Shown: in pieces, positions 1 through 10,941 of the stretch
Position numbering within the stretch: the stretch's first letter is position 1
How the letters are laid out: each line of letters begins with the position of its first letter
Assembly: GCA_024663395.1 (NCBI GenBank)
Contig: JANFAH010000060.1
Coordinates: 1-64,000, forward strand
From: Pisolithus tinctorius
Taxonomy: Eukaryota > Basidiomycota > Agaricomycetes > Boletales > Pisolithaceae
Direction of reading: 5' to 3'
DNA length: 64,000 bases
The notes under the pieces: model-generated
Told to the model about the DNA's origin: nothing
The model's database searches: none
What the model saw: the letters and a program-made list of their open reading frames with translations, nothing else
Made by a program: the position numbers and the translations under genes

Positions 1-206
1 CATCAAAATAACACGATGAATCTTACATAACTAAAGAATGCCATGCGGAGTGACTCCAATTTTAATAGGCTTGTTTCATTACCAAGGTCTACCTAAGCTA
101 CCTATACGGCTTTGACATCATGCACCTCCATGCTATCATTGACTGGTTATAACAAGCCCTTGTATATCTCATTTTTGAGTCACGGTCTAGTTGCAGAAAG
201 GGACGA

Positions 207-3200
207 CTATTCGCTGGCAGTTCTGAGAACGAGGATCAACCGCATGGCATCCCGATATTCACAAAGAACTGCTTGGTAGTTTAAATTCGATTGCGTCTTC
301 ACCGCTGGGTCATGTGATTCTTGCAGTTCCACGTTGCTGAGGAGCTTATGTATCGGATAAGGAAGAATAATCCAGCACACAGAAGATTGCAAAACTCACT
401 GGCAGTAGGGTGTTCGCACTTTGTGACATTCTATGTCTCGATGGTTCGCCGGACTCAGAGGTTGCCAAGTGCTCTAGTGTCTCGCACAACGCCACGGTCT
501 TCGGGCTTGCTCTTACATAACTTCCTGAGAAGTCGTCAAACGAACATTGCAATCTACACCAACAGCCCGCTCACTAGTATCATCATCAATATGATTCACC
601 AGAAATAAAAGGGCATCACATATCGTAGGACCGACAGCGAGAGCCAAAGGTTCATCCTCGGATTGGTAGGGATGTGCTTTCATCAGCAGCAAGGTGTCGG
701 ATAGGTACTCCCATGTGCCCAGGTACCAGCACGGCTCAAGTAATGGTGCAGACATGATATAGACGGAGACCGCCGCTGAGTTAGGTCAGTGTTTCACGGC
801 GATCATTCTACCGTCATCGGTGCTTACAAGCAACGACCAGACTTCTTGTCTCTGAACTTATGTGCCTCATCATCTCCACGTCCAAGACTTGGGACGATTG
901 GCTGTTGTTGTAGCCGGGACAGCGTTGACGGATGATTGTTGCAAAGGTCAAAAACGTTTCATGAAGGAGCGTCCTCTCCCCTGACGAGGTGACGAGTAAG
1001 AACTTGCCGACACTCTCGGCAACACGAACGGAGGATTGTTCGTCGAGAGCATCGACATCTTTTGAGATGATGATCGAAAGAAACTGCATTAGCTGTTGCG
1101 TCTGAAGCAGTCGGTTTTGCTCAACGGGTGTCTGGGTCAGAGATCTATAACAATTTGCATGGCCGTAGAATTGGTAAGATCTACTCACACACCCACTGCC
1201 GCATTAGCTAATGGACAGTAAGCACTTATGTCGACCCTAAGTGATAAGGCATACCTTCGTCGATGATAGTCTGGAGAGGTATACTGGAGTCGCCGCGAAT
1301 GAGTTTCCACACCTCGCAAACGCAAGAAGCATGCATAAAGGACAGGCTCTGAATAACGAGATTATTGACTTTGGGGTGTCAGATCAGCTGGGTTGCTTTG
1401 AGGTTCTTTTTACTACTCACCTACACTGCCTTGTTCCATTCGACACAGCTGTAAAGCGAGGACTAATAGGGCCTTGCAGTAACCAATTGAATGATGTGCA
1501 CCACAGTTGCCAGTGACGATGGATTGTCTCACGAGGAGACATGTTTCATGAAGAACATCCATCACTAGTGGTAGTGAACCCGTAGGAGACGAGCTTGCAG
1601 AAAGCATGATGGTACACCTTGTGAGTAGTTCCTATGCCAGGAACAATTAACATCCCCTGGAGGGCACGCCCACTTGGATCCTCACCACCAGAACTGTCAT
1701 CACAACATGTTGGTAATGACTGTGGGACCCGCTACCCTGGCTGGACAAAATGGCTCCAAATACGTTTGACTCCTCCCCATGATGGCATAAATAAGTCGTC
1801 GCCTTGCTTACGCGGTCAGAGTTTTTTTTTTAAAAAAAAAAGAAAAGAAAAGAAAAAGAGAAGACACACGAGATGAATGAATATGTCTGCGCGAGGACTT
1901 TGGCATCCTGCCCAAACACCTAAGCACCATAAAGGAACCACCCCAAAACGGACGAGCATGCTTGAGGCGGCATTCAACTCTTCCAAGGGACAGAAAATTG
2001 TAGGGAGTGTGAACTCATCCTTGTCCAGGACGAAGTTCAGTAAGCGGATAATCGCGCTGTTGGTTTGAGGGCGGAAAGGTGTTACGGAATGCGTTTCAGT
2101 ATCTGTTCGCAAGGACATGCTCGTAACCTGTATGGGAATGAGAGGCGAGTGATCGTCACCTAGAAGGTGGTAATATCGGACTCACAGCGAGTAAAGTAAG
2201 AACCATGGCATGTACGAGGCGCTCTTGCTCAACAAGGGACTGATAGCCTTGACCAGCGACTGCCATCGGTTCGAGCGTTTGGCGGTCGATAGACAAGATA
2301 TGTTCCGTCAACGCAGTTGGCAGTGATTGCGGGCTTCATTTGCACTTCCAATTTCGTGAAAGAAAAATTTTCATTTCCACCACTTACAAGAAATCACGGC
2401 CCACGTTCGTCCCAGAGATGCGAGGATAGAGCACGTACGATCCGAACAACAGTTGTACTGCCAACCGTTTTGCCGCGGGCGACGTGCGATCAAATGTCAG
2501 TAGGGACGGCACCAGATCCCAATTATCTTGCTGCTGTATCAGAAGAAAAAAACTACATGCGTGAAGCAGCCGAAATACCAGCCAGCTGCGTAGCAGCTTT
2601 CAGTCTGCCTTCCCGTTGACGAACCACGAGGACGTTGGCGAGGGTTTCTTCCGAAGAGAACACGCGGAAGTCCGTTGCAACCAGTGCAGAAAGATCCCCC
2701 AACTTTGTCAGGATAATATCGACCCAGCAAACTGTGGTGGGAACTGCAAACCCCGGCCTCAGGTCTTTGGCAGCTATGGTACGAAAGAGCCGACGGTACT
2801 GAAATAAAAGCCTGAGGAAAGAGGGGGGCACTGCATACTTTAGCAGGAAGCGGAAGCGGCTAACAAACGAGACTGTGACACCTACACAAGCACGATACAT
2901 CCTTGAGGGCCATGGTCCGGTCTTGATCTGAGAGAGTTGACTGCGGCAATAGGAGCATATCTATGAAGCGCACCATGGTGGTGACGCATTCTTGAACGAC
3001 CCCATGCAAAGAATCATCCTAAAGGCCATTGAGGAAACTGCTAGGAGTAGTTACGCTAAAACATGCCTCTCGTAGCACGCCAAAGTCGAGTGTTGCCAGT
3101 GTGCTCGTGGCCCAATTTACAGATTTAGGAGCGACATTGGCCTGACAAGGTTTCGAACCACACGCCTGGGCAAATACAGTAGAAAAGCTGAAGGTGTCAG

Positions 3201-3243
3201 TGAGGGAAGGCTCTGGCTCGGATTCCGTGTCGCTGTCGGACAT
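207..3243 (-). CDS. Uncharacterised multi-exon protein, probably helical-repeat
   Basis: I do not recognise this gene. A start codon at 3243 opens an acidic Ser/Glu-rich N-terminus (MSDSDTESEPEPSL), followed by a chain of exons whose peptides are Leu-rich and helix-like, for example DSLHGVVQECVTTMVRFID near 2.9-3.0 kb, VCEVWKLIRGDSSIPLQTII near 1.27 kb and LLLMKAHPYQSEDEPLALAV near 0.65 kb. Exons are separated by GT-AG introns of about 50 nt, except one of roughly 250 nt near 1.6-1.87 kb. The last open exon ends with a stop at 207-209. The overall look suggests an armadillo/HEAT-like scaffold, but this is inference from composition. The exon count and the exact 3' end are not settled. It is tail-to-head with rpc37 downstream of it on the same strand. 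Confidence 0.5.
1822..1860. repeat. T10-A10 tract followed by GAAAA repeats
   Basis: Ten T are followed directly by ten A (1822-1841), then short G-A4 units up to 1860. The tract lies in the unusually long intron of the unnamed minus-strand gene, where it reads as a long pyrimidine tract just after the donor. It is a perfect self-complementary element and could be a simple slippage product or part of an old insertion. Confidence 0.7.
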
Positions 3244-3316
3244 GCCGGGTCTTGCTGGTCAGGTTGGCTTGATCAGAGCTTATATGCTCCTTAACTTGGC
3301 GCATACATTCACCACA

Positions 3317-4279
3317 TCACAAGCCCCGAATTGATTTCAACAAAGTAGTAATGCTCGTCTTACACTCCAGTTGCTCCTCGTTGTCTGAAAATATAGACTG
3401 GAACACCTGGTTCGACTCCTCTGTCTATGTGAGGGGAAAGAAAAAAAAATCAGACACGCATGAGCACTCGCCAACCATACACGCACCTCTCCATCGCAGA
3501 ATTCGACAGCCTGCCACGGCTCGTCCTCCACGGCCCGAATTGCCAGCAACATCTCACGTCGGATAGCAGACATTCCACCTTGCATATTGCTGTTCCTGTC
3601 CTCGACTAATTTACGGGCGGACACCTGCACTTCCTTTCCCTCAGCAAGCTTCTTCTCTTTCTTCGGGGCTGTCACTACAGGCGCCGGCTCATCTGGATCC
3701 GGAGGGTAGTCATCTGAATCCGAATCCGAGCCAGCCCCCCCTCTTGACCGCGCACTCTTACGTGAGGTGAGGTCTAAGTACGTTAACGTTGGGCGAAACT
3801 GGTGGGTTTCGCTGACCGGAACAAGGTGCAAGCGATCTAAGAAATGGGATAAGTAATAAAGAAGGGCGGTACGGTCACACAGTCCTACCGTTATGAATGA
3901 CTCCTAGCATGTACACCTCCTGCTGGGGTATTTGTTCACTTTGCAGTCGAACTTCGGTTAGTCGTGGTTCCTCCCCTTCCCTCTGTTTAGTGCTACTGCT
4001 GTCTTGGTTCTTCTCCCTGTCATCCTCAGTACGCGCAACTCCAAACTGCTTGCTCTTATCTTGATTCCAAATCTCCGGTCGCGTATCTACCGGAACGTGG
4101 ATCTCTAGTTTGCGGGCCATAGGCTTGATGCGTGCGCGGATCCGTTTTCCGCTGAGAGCTGCAGACGGCGGTGTCTGCAGCGGTCGAGTAAGTAGCGGAA
4201 ACTGGTGAACGTGTACATCCGGACTCAAAATGTCCGAGTAGTGAATAGGGAAGACGCCAACAATCTCATCCTCCTCCAT
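3317..4279 (-). CDS. rpc37: RNA polymerase III subunit Rpc37/RPC5
   Basis: Subunit of nuclear RNA polymerase III that, with Rpc53, forms the TFIIF-like module used in initiation, termination and reinitiation. Exons 3889-4279, 3487-3836 and 3317-3418 give 280 residues. The N-terminus EDEIVGVFPIHYSDILSP and the segment MLGVIHN joined to LHLVPVSETHQFRPTLTYLD across the first intron match the Sin_N/RPC5 family. A Ser/Asp-rich linker follows, then EDEPWQAVEFCDGE and a short C-terminal exon ending TTLLKSIRGL. The start is the first ATG of the conserved N-terminus; longer readings rely on a TTG. It is divergent from fap7, with 295 bp between start codons. Confidence 0.9.
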
Positions 4280-4574
4280 GGTGGAAACCTTCGAGATCGA
4301 AGAAAATGCACCCCGTGGGAATCTTATCTCTAGCAAGTTATCTCATACACTGTGTGCATCGCGGTACCCAGTCAGTTTCGATAGCTACACGCGTTACTAC
4401 TGTACATTACATTCTGATGTGGGTTGTGATCTGACTCTTTGTTGACGTCTGCTAAGATTCATGATGTGGACTTCCCGTTATCGCGTACATAGGAAGATCC
4501 TGGATTTAGGCTCTCTCGAATAAAATTCACCAGTTCCCATTATTACTTTTCATTCCAAACACTGCATCAACACG

Positions 4575-5231
4575 ATGGCTGCCAGTCGCTCTTACCCCAA
4601 CATTATTATCACTGGAACGCCAGGAACGGGTAAATCGACGCATGCACAATTGCTTGCACAGGAATCACCGATCCCCCTGAAGCATATCAACGTCGGGGAA
4701 ATGGTGAAGGACCGAGGATTACATGAAAGCTTTGACGAAGAATGGCAATCATATACCGTGGACGAAGACAAAGCAAGTCTAACATGATGCCATCGACAAT
4801 TTTGTTGACACATTTCCGCAGCTCCTTGACGAGTTAGAACCACTCGCCGATCGAGGCGGATTAATTCTCGATTGGCACACTTGCGACATATTCCCAGAAC
4901 GGTGGATCGACCTCGTTATCGTGCTCCGTTGTAAACATACTCTCGTCTGGGAAAGACTAGAAAAGCGGCATGTTTTGTCATTCATCCTCGTTGACCAGTC
5001 TGTCTCATATTTGTTAGAGATTATCCGTTGAAAAAAATCCAAGAAAATAACGAAGCAGAGATTATGGGTGTCGTATCCGACGAGGCCAGAGAATCTTATC
5101 AGTCAAAGATTGTCGTGGAACTCACAAGTGAATCTATGGAAGATCTTCAAGAGAATGTCTCGCGGATGGTGGAATGGATTAGCAATTGGCTTGACAATAA
5201 CGCCAAGCAACACAACGGGACCCAAAGCTAG
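4575..5231 (+). CDS. fap7: Adenylate kinase isoenzyme 6 / ribosome assembly ATPase Fap7
   Basis: Nuclear adenylate kinase-like ATPase that helps Rps14 incorporation and 20S pre-rRNA cleavage in 40S assembly (family knowledge). Exons 4575-4772, 4822-4967 and 5018-5231 give 185 residues, typical for the family. The P-loop GTPGTGKST lies near residue 15, followed by VGEMVKD, VDEDKLLDELEP, the lid-core segment DWHTCDIFPERW and QENNEAEIMGVV. Both introns (49 and 50 nt) appear to start with GC rather than GT: AAA|GCAAGT and CG|GCATGT. These are the only choices I found that restore the exact family spacing (DEDK-LLDE and EKR-DYPLKKIQENN). Unspliced reading hits stops at once. Confidence 0.92.
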
Positions 5232-5509
5232 GTCGCGTCGGGACGCATGCACAGGGTCATTCTAGTATTCCTTCGGCCCAAATGCGAGTATTTGACCCGA
5301 ATTCCCAATGGTTATCGTCGCTAGGGGTGTAGGGTTGGAATTTTAAAAAAACGTCGCTCGGTACATTATTAGGCTTGCGAGCACTTCCAATACTATGTAG
5401 CAAACTAGTGGACTTGGAAATAGGAGTGGCTGGAGACACAACACTTGGCCTCGATGTTTTGACGCTCACTACCAAGCACTACCACCTAGCGGGCTTGCCT
5501 GTGGCATTA

Positions 5510-6744
5510 ATGACGGCTGAGCCCTCCGAGACACACAGCAACTCACCCCCTGGAAAGGCACCTCTTTACGAGGCCAGTACGCAATTCAAAAGCTGGAGGT
5601 ACTCTCCAAAGCGACTTCGACACGTCCGACAGACGCTTAATGCCGCTGCAGTCGCAGCAATCCGCAAAACCCTGGAGGCTGACGAGGTGCGTCGTCTTCA
5701 GAGTTTCTTGAGGAAAGGCATGTGTTCGCTAAACGATCTCAGCCAGGATCGTCAACCTCTGTCTCGTTCTTGCAGCCCGACGATGAGTTGCTGCTCGTAA
5801 AGCTCTACACTACTAAGATCCCTCAGTTATGTGGCCACTTCCGCTTCCCTGAAGAGGTGGAAGCCACTGCCATAAGTTATTTGAAACGATTCTACCTCAA
5901 GAACACAGTTATGGACTGGCATCCAAAGAACGTCATGTAAGTGCGCATCGCCGGTCTCGTGCAAACTCTAATGCATCTGCACGAACAGGCTCACGGCACT
6001 CTTCCTAGCTACGAAAACGACAAACAATCCAATATCTTTGGACTCTTATACTTCCAATATCCCGAAAACTTCCCAGTCCGATGTTCTGGATTTGGAGTTT
6101 TTGGTTGCGCAGAGTCTCAACTTCGAGTTTGCGGTGTGGCACGCTCACCGAGCACTTTGGGGTCTGTGGCTTGATCTCCAGGTACTTTTTCGATCGTTTT
6201 CTAACTTGGTTCGTCGCCTCACTCTTCGCAGAGCCTTCCTGATGTTACCGAGAGCCTCCGCCCCCTGGAGGTGTATGAGACCGCTCTCAAACATGTCCGC
6301 GTGTCACGTTTTACGGATGCGGAGCTTATCTATGCCCCGTCACAGATAGCTCTTGCTGCTCTATCACTCGTCTCCCCATTTTTGTGTCAAAAGTGGTTGG
6401 ATTCGAAAATGCCCTCAGATCCTATCGCTGCAGAATCGCACCGGCAGATCTTAGAGCAGACCAACAGCGAAATTGAGAACATGATAATGCAGCATGGACA
6501 ACCGCCTGACGTAGAAGCCGCTCGCGAAGTTGATCGTCGCCTTAAGCTGTGCAAGAATCCTGAAAAGGTGGTCGGAAGCAAGGCGTACCTTACTCGGCGA
6601 GCGGAGGAAGAGCGTCGCGCAGAGGAGAAACGGAATAAAAAAGCACAGGACATACGTAAAACTTCTGAGGGAGAGGATCCTTTTGGAAGTCAACTCGCCG
6701 GGTCACAGGAGTCCCAAAGCGTGGATGACGACGACGACGATTGA
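5510..6744 (+). CDS. ccl1: Cyclin H (TFIIH/CAK cyclin Ccl1)
   Basis: Cyclin partner of the CDK7/Kin28 kinase in TFIIH, which phosphorylates the RNA polymerase II C-terminal domain. Exons 5510-5686, 5743-5936, 5989-6181 and 6232-6744 give 358 residues. The N-terminal helix motif LYEASTQFKSWRYSPKRL is diagnostic of cyclin H. The cyclin box follows with DELLLVKLYTTKIPQLC, ATAISYLKRFYLKNTVMD, then MLTALFLATKTTNNPISLD and LEFLVAQSLNFEFAVWHAHR. A charged C-terminal tail ends in seven aspartates. The start ATG is the first in frame before LYEAST. It lies head-to-tail behind fap7, and its 3' end converges on the DUF1764 gene. Confidence 0.93.
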
Positions 6745-7059
6745 AATCCGTTTATATTTCTGTTTAGACCACATTTCTCTACAGGAGCTACATAGACATG
6801 GGGCTTGTAGATATGTCGTCCATAAGATTGAAAGATAAATTCTCAAACGACACAAGGGCTCGATGAGAAGTGTATATTTATACAAAGGACATCGTTGTTG
6901 GCTGCACATTGACCTCACCGACCGTGGCTTCAGAAGTGGGCCGGTGAGGCTTCGATAGAGCCAGATTACAGATAGGCTCATCTTGGGGGATCGCACTGCA
7001 TTGGAGACATTCACGGACAGATCTGTCTTTCCTGGAAACTCGTAATACAAGGATCACTA
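6745..7059. other. Convergent 3' intergenic region
   Basis: About 315 bp between the stop codons of ccl1 (+) and the DUF1764 gene (-). It should hold both 3' UTRs; I see no further gene or repeat. Confidence 0.6.
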
Positions 7060-7568
7060 TCAGAAGCCTGTGACTGGTGAATATTTATCTGGCTGGCGAG
7101 AGAAATGGAACATACAGCAATTACAGTCGAAGGGACACAGCGGTGTGTCTTTGGAGGTGTAATTAGACGGCTCGCAGGAAATTGAATGGGCGCACCTCCA
7201 CCCTCGTTGCCGATGCCGAGTTCGTCTTCCTTGTAAATGTTGTACCCTTCTTCGGTTTTCTGACCTGAGGGTGGCAGGTTGGTTATCGTTGGATATGTGC
7301 GCTGAGCAAACTACCCACGAGAACCAGTCCCTCTTGAGTCCTTGAAGCGATCGTCGTCATGTTGGGGTCGTTGGGTAGACGAGCTTTTTTTTGATTGCCC
7401 GTCGATTTTTTGGCGTTTTTTTGGGTGATGGCGAGAAGAAGACGAGTCAACGACAGTCTCGGGGTTAGAGCGTTTGCTCGAGGATTGCTTGGCTTTCTTC
7501 TTTGTTTTGGAAGCCGTCGCCTGTGGCTTGGCTGCAAAAATCTCGTCTATTTCTGAGGAGGCAGGCAT
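7060..7568 (-). CDS. DUF1764 family protein
   Basis: Small conserved eukaryotic protein of unknown function. Exons 7319-7568, 7196-7264 and 7060-7148 give 135 residues. The N-terminus MPASSEIDEIFAAKP is the usual DUF1764 opening. A Lys/Ser-rich low-complexity middle follows, then the conserved C-terminal block: DRFKDSRGTGSR, KTEEGYNIYKEDELGI and GGDTPLCPFDCNCC. Both splice junctions fall inside this block and restore it exactly, so the gene looks intact. The Cys-rich end could bind metal, but this is inference. The basic middle suggests a nucleolar or nuclear place. Its start codon is 93 bp from that of swi1 on the opposite strand. Confidence 0.87.
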
Positions 7569-7661
7569 GGAGAGTGAGTGTGACAGGGTGTAACGGCGTG
7601 ACACCTGGCGTCGACACTCAGCTTGTCCCCCCCAGAGTGGCCCTTCTCGACGAGAGTGCCG
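7569..7661. promoter_or_regulatory. Very short shared divergent promoter region (DUF1764 / swi1)
   Basis: Only 93 bp separate the two divergent start codons, so both 5' UTRs and core promoters must overlap or lie in each other's coding region. No clear TATA box is visible. Confidence 0.55.
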
Positions 7662-10600
7662 ATGTTGTAAGTACACTCGCTTGACTGGCTGGCGTGTCTG
7701 CCTGACTCAACCGTTGCCCCCCCCGCCAGACCCCAGTCTCCCCACCAGCTGCGGCCCCACAACCCACAGAACCCGCTCCCACCCACAGCCACCCCATTCC
7801 TGCCCCAGAACCCCTCTTTCGATCCATCATCCCTATTCAATCTCGACCAGACGTCCACCAACCTCCGCGGTCATCAGATTAATAACAATAATGTAACACC
7901 CAATGGGCGCCAGCTACCTCCATCATCCTCGGCTTCATTCCGCCCAGGAATGCCGTTCACCCCCACAGTCTCGCTTCCCGGCCATTCAGCTATGCAACCA
8001 TCCGGTTACCCTTCTTACCCCAGCCCTTCCCTCCAGTCTGCGCCCTCCTCGTTCGACCCTGCTGCACAGCTAAACCTGCCTTCCCGTCAACCTCCAAATC
8101 CAGCGCATGTCAAGCCCAAACAGCGCTTCCTCACCGGCCTAGCCAACTTTCACATCTCCCGTGGTCATCCCCTGCCCCCTGCATTGACCGGTTTCCCTTA
8201 CCCACCCAATTACGACCCTGCCAGCTCGCCCTGGAAAAACCTTGACTGCCCTCCAGGAGAGATCGGCATCTTTCGATTGGGTGGTAAGGATGTCGACTTG
8301 TTGAAGCTATGGCACGTCGTCTTGCAAGGCGGTGGTTTTGCCAAGGTATTTGCTCCGTTTAGTCCTTCGTTGTATCGTAAGACGATCCCAAAAAACTAGG
8401 TCACGCAACAAAACGGCTGGCCTCAAATCGCTCGCCATTTCGATCTACTTGACAGTCCTCCCGGGATGCCCTCCCCCAATCAGCATCCTCCCGCGGTAGT
8501 CCTTGCTCGTTATTATCAAATCCTCCTCCTCCCCTTCGAAGAGGTTTTGACGCGTAGCGCTCAAGAGGGTAACAGAAAGCCAACGGTCGCTCCAGGTCGG
8601 CCAGCCGGTGAAATGCAAAACAGCGTCTCCAATATCCCTCCCCCTCCGGGGACGGCTTCGCAAATCGGGAGCATTACCCCTTCTCACAGCATCACCGTCC
8701 CCATAGACCAGCCTACTATCTCCGGCAGCCAAACCCGTCCCAGCGGAAGCCCACCAGGTCCTCCATCCCAACCGCTGCCACAGAGCCCGTGCCCTCCTCA
8801 AGCGCCACCCGGATCAAATTCTTCAGGGTCGTTTGGGTTATCAGAAGCTTTAGCTGGCAATTCGTTGTCCCAACCTTTGGGTGGCACAACCCTCGCCCAA
8901 TTACCTACCGGTACGGCAAATGATCACCAAGATCAAGATCTTTCGGGTTTGAAGCGGAAGCTGGAAGCGGACGAGGTTGACGGTAAGCGAGCAAAGTTAA
9001 AAACAGGTGAGACTGGCCCATTGACGTGGTTCGCGTACGTAATAACCTTGGAACAACGATAAGGAGGGACAGAAATGGCGGACCCAGTGAGCGCTTATTC
9101 TCTCTTTTCCATCCAACGCATTCACCGCTCGTGTAGCTACCTTCGTCAGCTCTCTCGATGGACCGACCATCAACTTCTTCTGCCCCGCCTACGACCTCAA
9201 GTGCACCGCGTTCACGCTCACAGTTGCTGAGAACCAAAGTCGAATATATACCTCTGGCTCGTGAGGTGGACACCTATGGAGGCCGAGATCTCAATCTACT
9301 AGATGAGGAGTACCACAGAGCACAGCGGCGGGCAATAAGGGACATCAATGAATGGGGAACTGTGGACATCGAGGCACTCACGATGTCTATCCGGTCACGC
9401 CTGACGGTCGAGTTGTCATATGCTCTAACGACCCTGACGCTTCTGTCGACAATGAAGGGGCCTACGCCCGGCTCTGGTTTCCCGATCGCCCAATGCACTG
9501 ATTTGCTGGAGGAAGTGCTGGATCTTTTAGAAGATGAAGCGTTTGACGGCGTTACTGATGTGCAACAACATCTACTAGCTGACGATACCCGTATACCACG
9601 TCATCGTGAATTGGTGACATTGGTGCACGACGCAGAGTCACTGCCCTTTGCTGGGCTCAAGGGTGGACAGATATTGGGCAAAAAAGAACAAGACCCGCGA
9701 CATCGTCCGGGAACTATCGTGCTAACCGTCACCAATATTATCCGGAATTTATCCGTTATCCCGGACAATGTGCAATTTCTCGCGAAGCACGAGCGCATGC
9801 TAGAGCTTGTGTTACGAGTCAGCGGTATCGTCGTTCCTGGGGACGGTGGACTACCACGGTCAGCCTCACCATTCCTCACGCTCTCAGAGGTGCTTCAAGT
9901 TCGCAAGGATGCCATCCACATTCTCAGTAATGTGGCCCCCATGATTGTCTTCCCCTTGGACTCCCCGCCGTCTGATTCCACAGCCCGGACTGTTGCTCGA
10001 GTATTCGAGCTGGTGGCATCCATCATCGTGGAACCTATAGATGCAGTGCCCCCTACGCAGACACTCAAGCTAAGCGGCGTTCCGTTTCCGAACTGCCGTC
10101 CTCCATCCCTTCCTGATCTCACTCTTGACGTTTTTACTCGCATCGCCCATCTAGACCAAAACCGCCAAGTATTTTCTAGAGTCATACCCCAGGAGTGGAT
10201 ATGGCGCTTATTGGAAAGCTTGGTCCGCCGTCTTCCAGTTTCTGATTCCGATTTTGCCTTCCTCTCGCGGGAACCATGGTTATCATACCTAGAGAAGGCC
10301 ACAATGGCAATTTATGCCATTTCTTTCCTATCTCCACCGGAATTGAAGAAGCGAATCAAATGCGATAGGTCGTTGCGATTCTCACAAGTTATGATCCGAA
10401 TGGTCCAGCGACTCCTTACGACCAGTTCTGTGCCCGAAGCTCGCACCTGGTTCATGGTCACTGCACGAAGAGCCATCGAGGCGATGAAAGTTGTCGACGA
10501 TGGGGAGGACGCGTTTGACACGTCGCAATCTACTCAACCAACCTTGGCGTTTGGGATGGGTTTCGGGGAGACGGGCGAGATGGTAGTGGAGAAGGGAACC

Positions 10601-10705
10601 GGGATGTTGGCTGGTCGACGTGACGTTGCATGGGACCTGCTTATGCAGCGAGATTTGGATCCGGTGTTGTTTGGAGAGCTGGAGAGCCTGATGAGAGTAG
10701 ACTGA
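7662..10705 (+). CDS. swi1: SWI/SNF chromatin remodelling subunit Swi1 (ARID protein)
   Basis: DNA-binding subunit of the SWI/SNF remodeller, related to ARID1/BAF250. Exons 7662-7666, 7730-8345, 8400-9006 and 9150-10705 give 927 residues. The first exon holds only ATGTT; splicing gives MLPQSPHQLRPHN. A Pro/Asn/Gln-rich disordered region covers roughly residues 1-175. The ARID fold follows at about 180-265: DLLKLWHVVLQGGGFAKV, TQQNGWPQIARHFDL and LARYYQILLLPFEE. A second disordered region with LKRKLEADEVDGKRAK precedes a long helical C-terminal part (about 420-927) from RTKVEYIPLAREVDTYGG on, which resembles the conserved BAF250/SWI1 C-terminal region. The tiny first exon is inferred from frame and splice sites. 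Confidence 0.88.
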
Positions 10706-10941
10706 GTCCATGATCGCGAGCTCCGGTCCCATCATTTGCTCATACCTTGTGCACGGGATATCTGGTGCCCCGCATGAAAACTTTGGCTTCTTATTACCTT
10801 TGTACCTACGTTAAATGATTTACGCTAAGATAATCCGGTGTCCACTGCTGCGTTCACTTGCGTCGGAAATGGCGATCACCATCAGCATCCACGCGTTTCC
10901 ACCGCAGTTTGCACTTCGAACTCCTCAGCAGCCTGCGTGCC

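Noticed and set aside
1634..1876. Plus-strand frame and the long intron as a possible SINE or MITE
   Set aside because: I found no terminal repeats, target-site duplication or convincing Pol III A and B boxes; kept only as a long intron.
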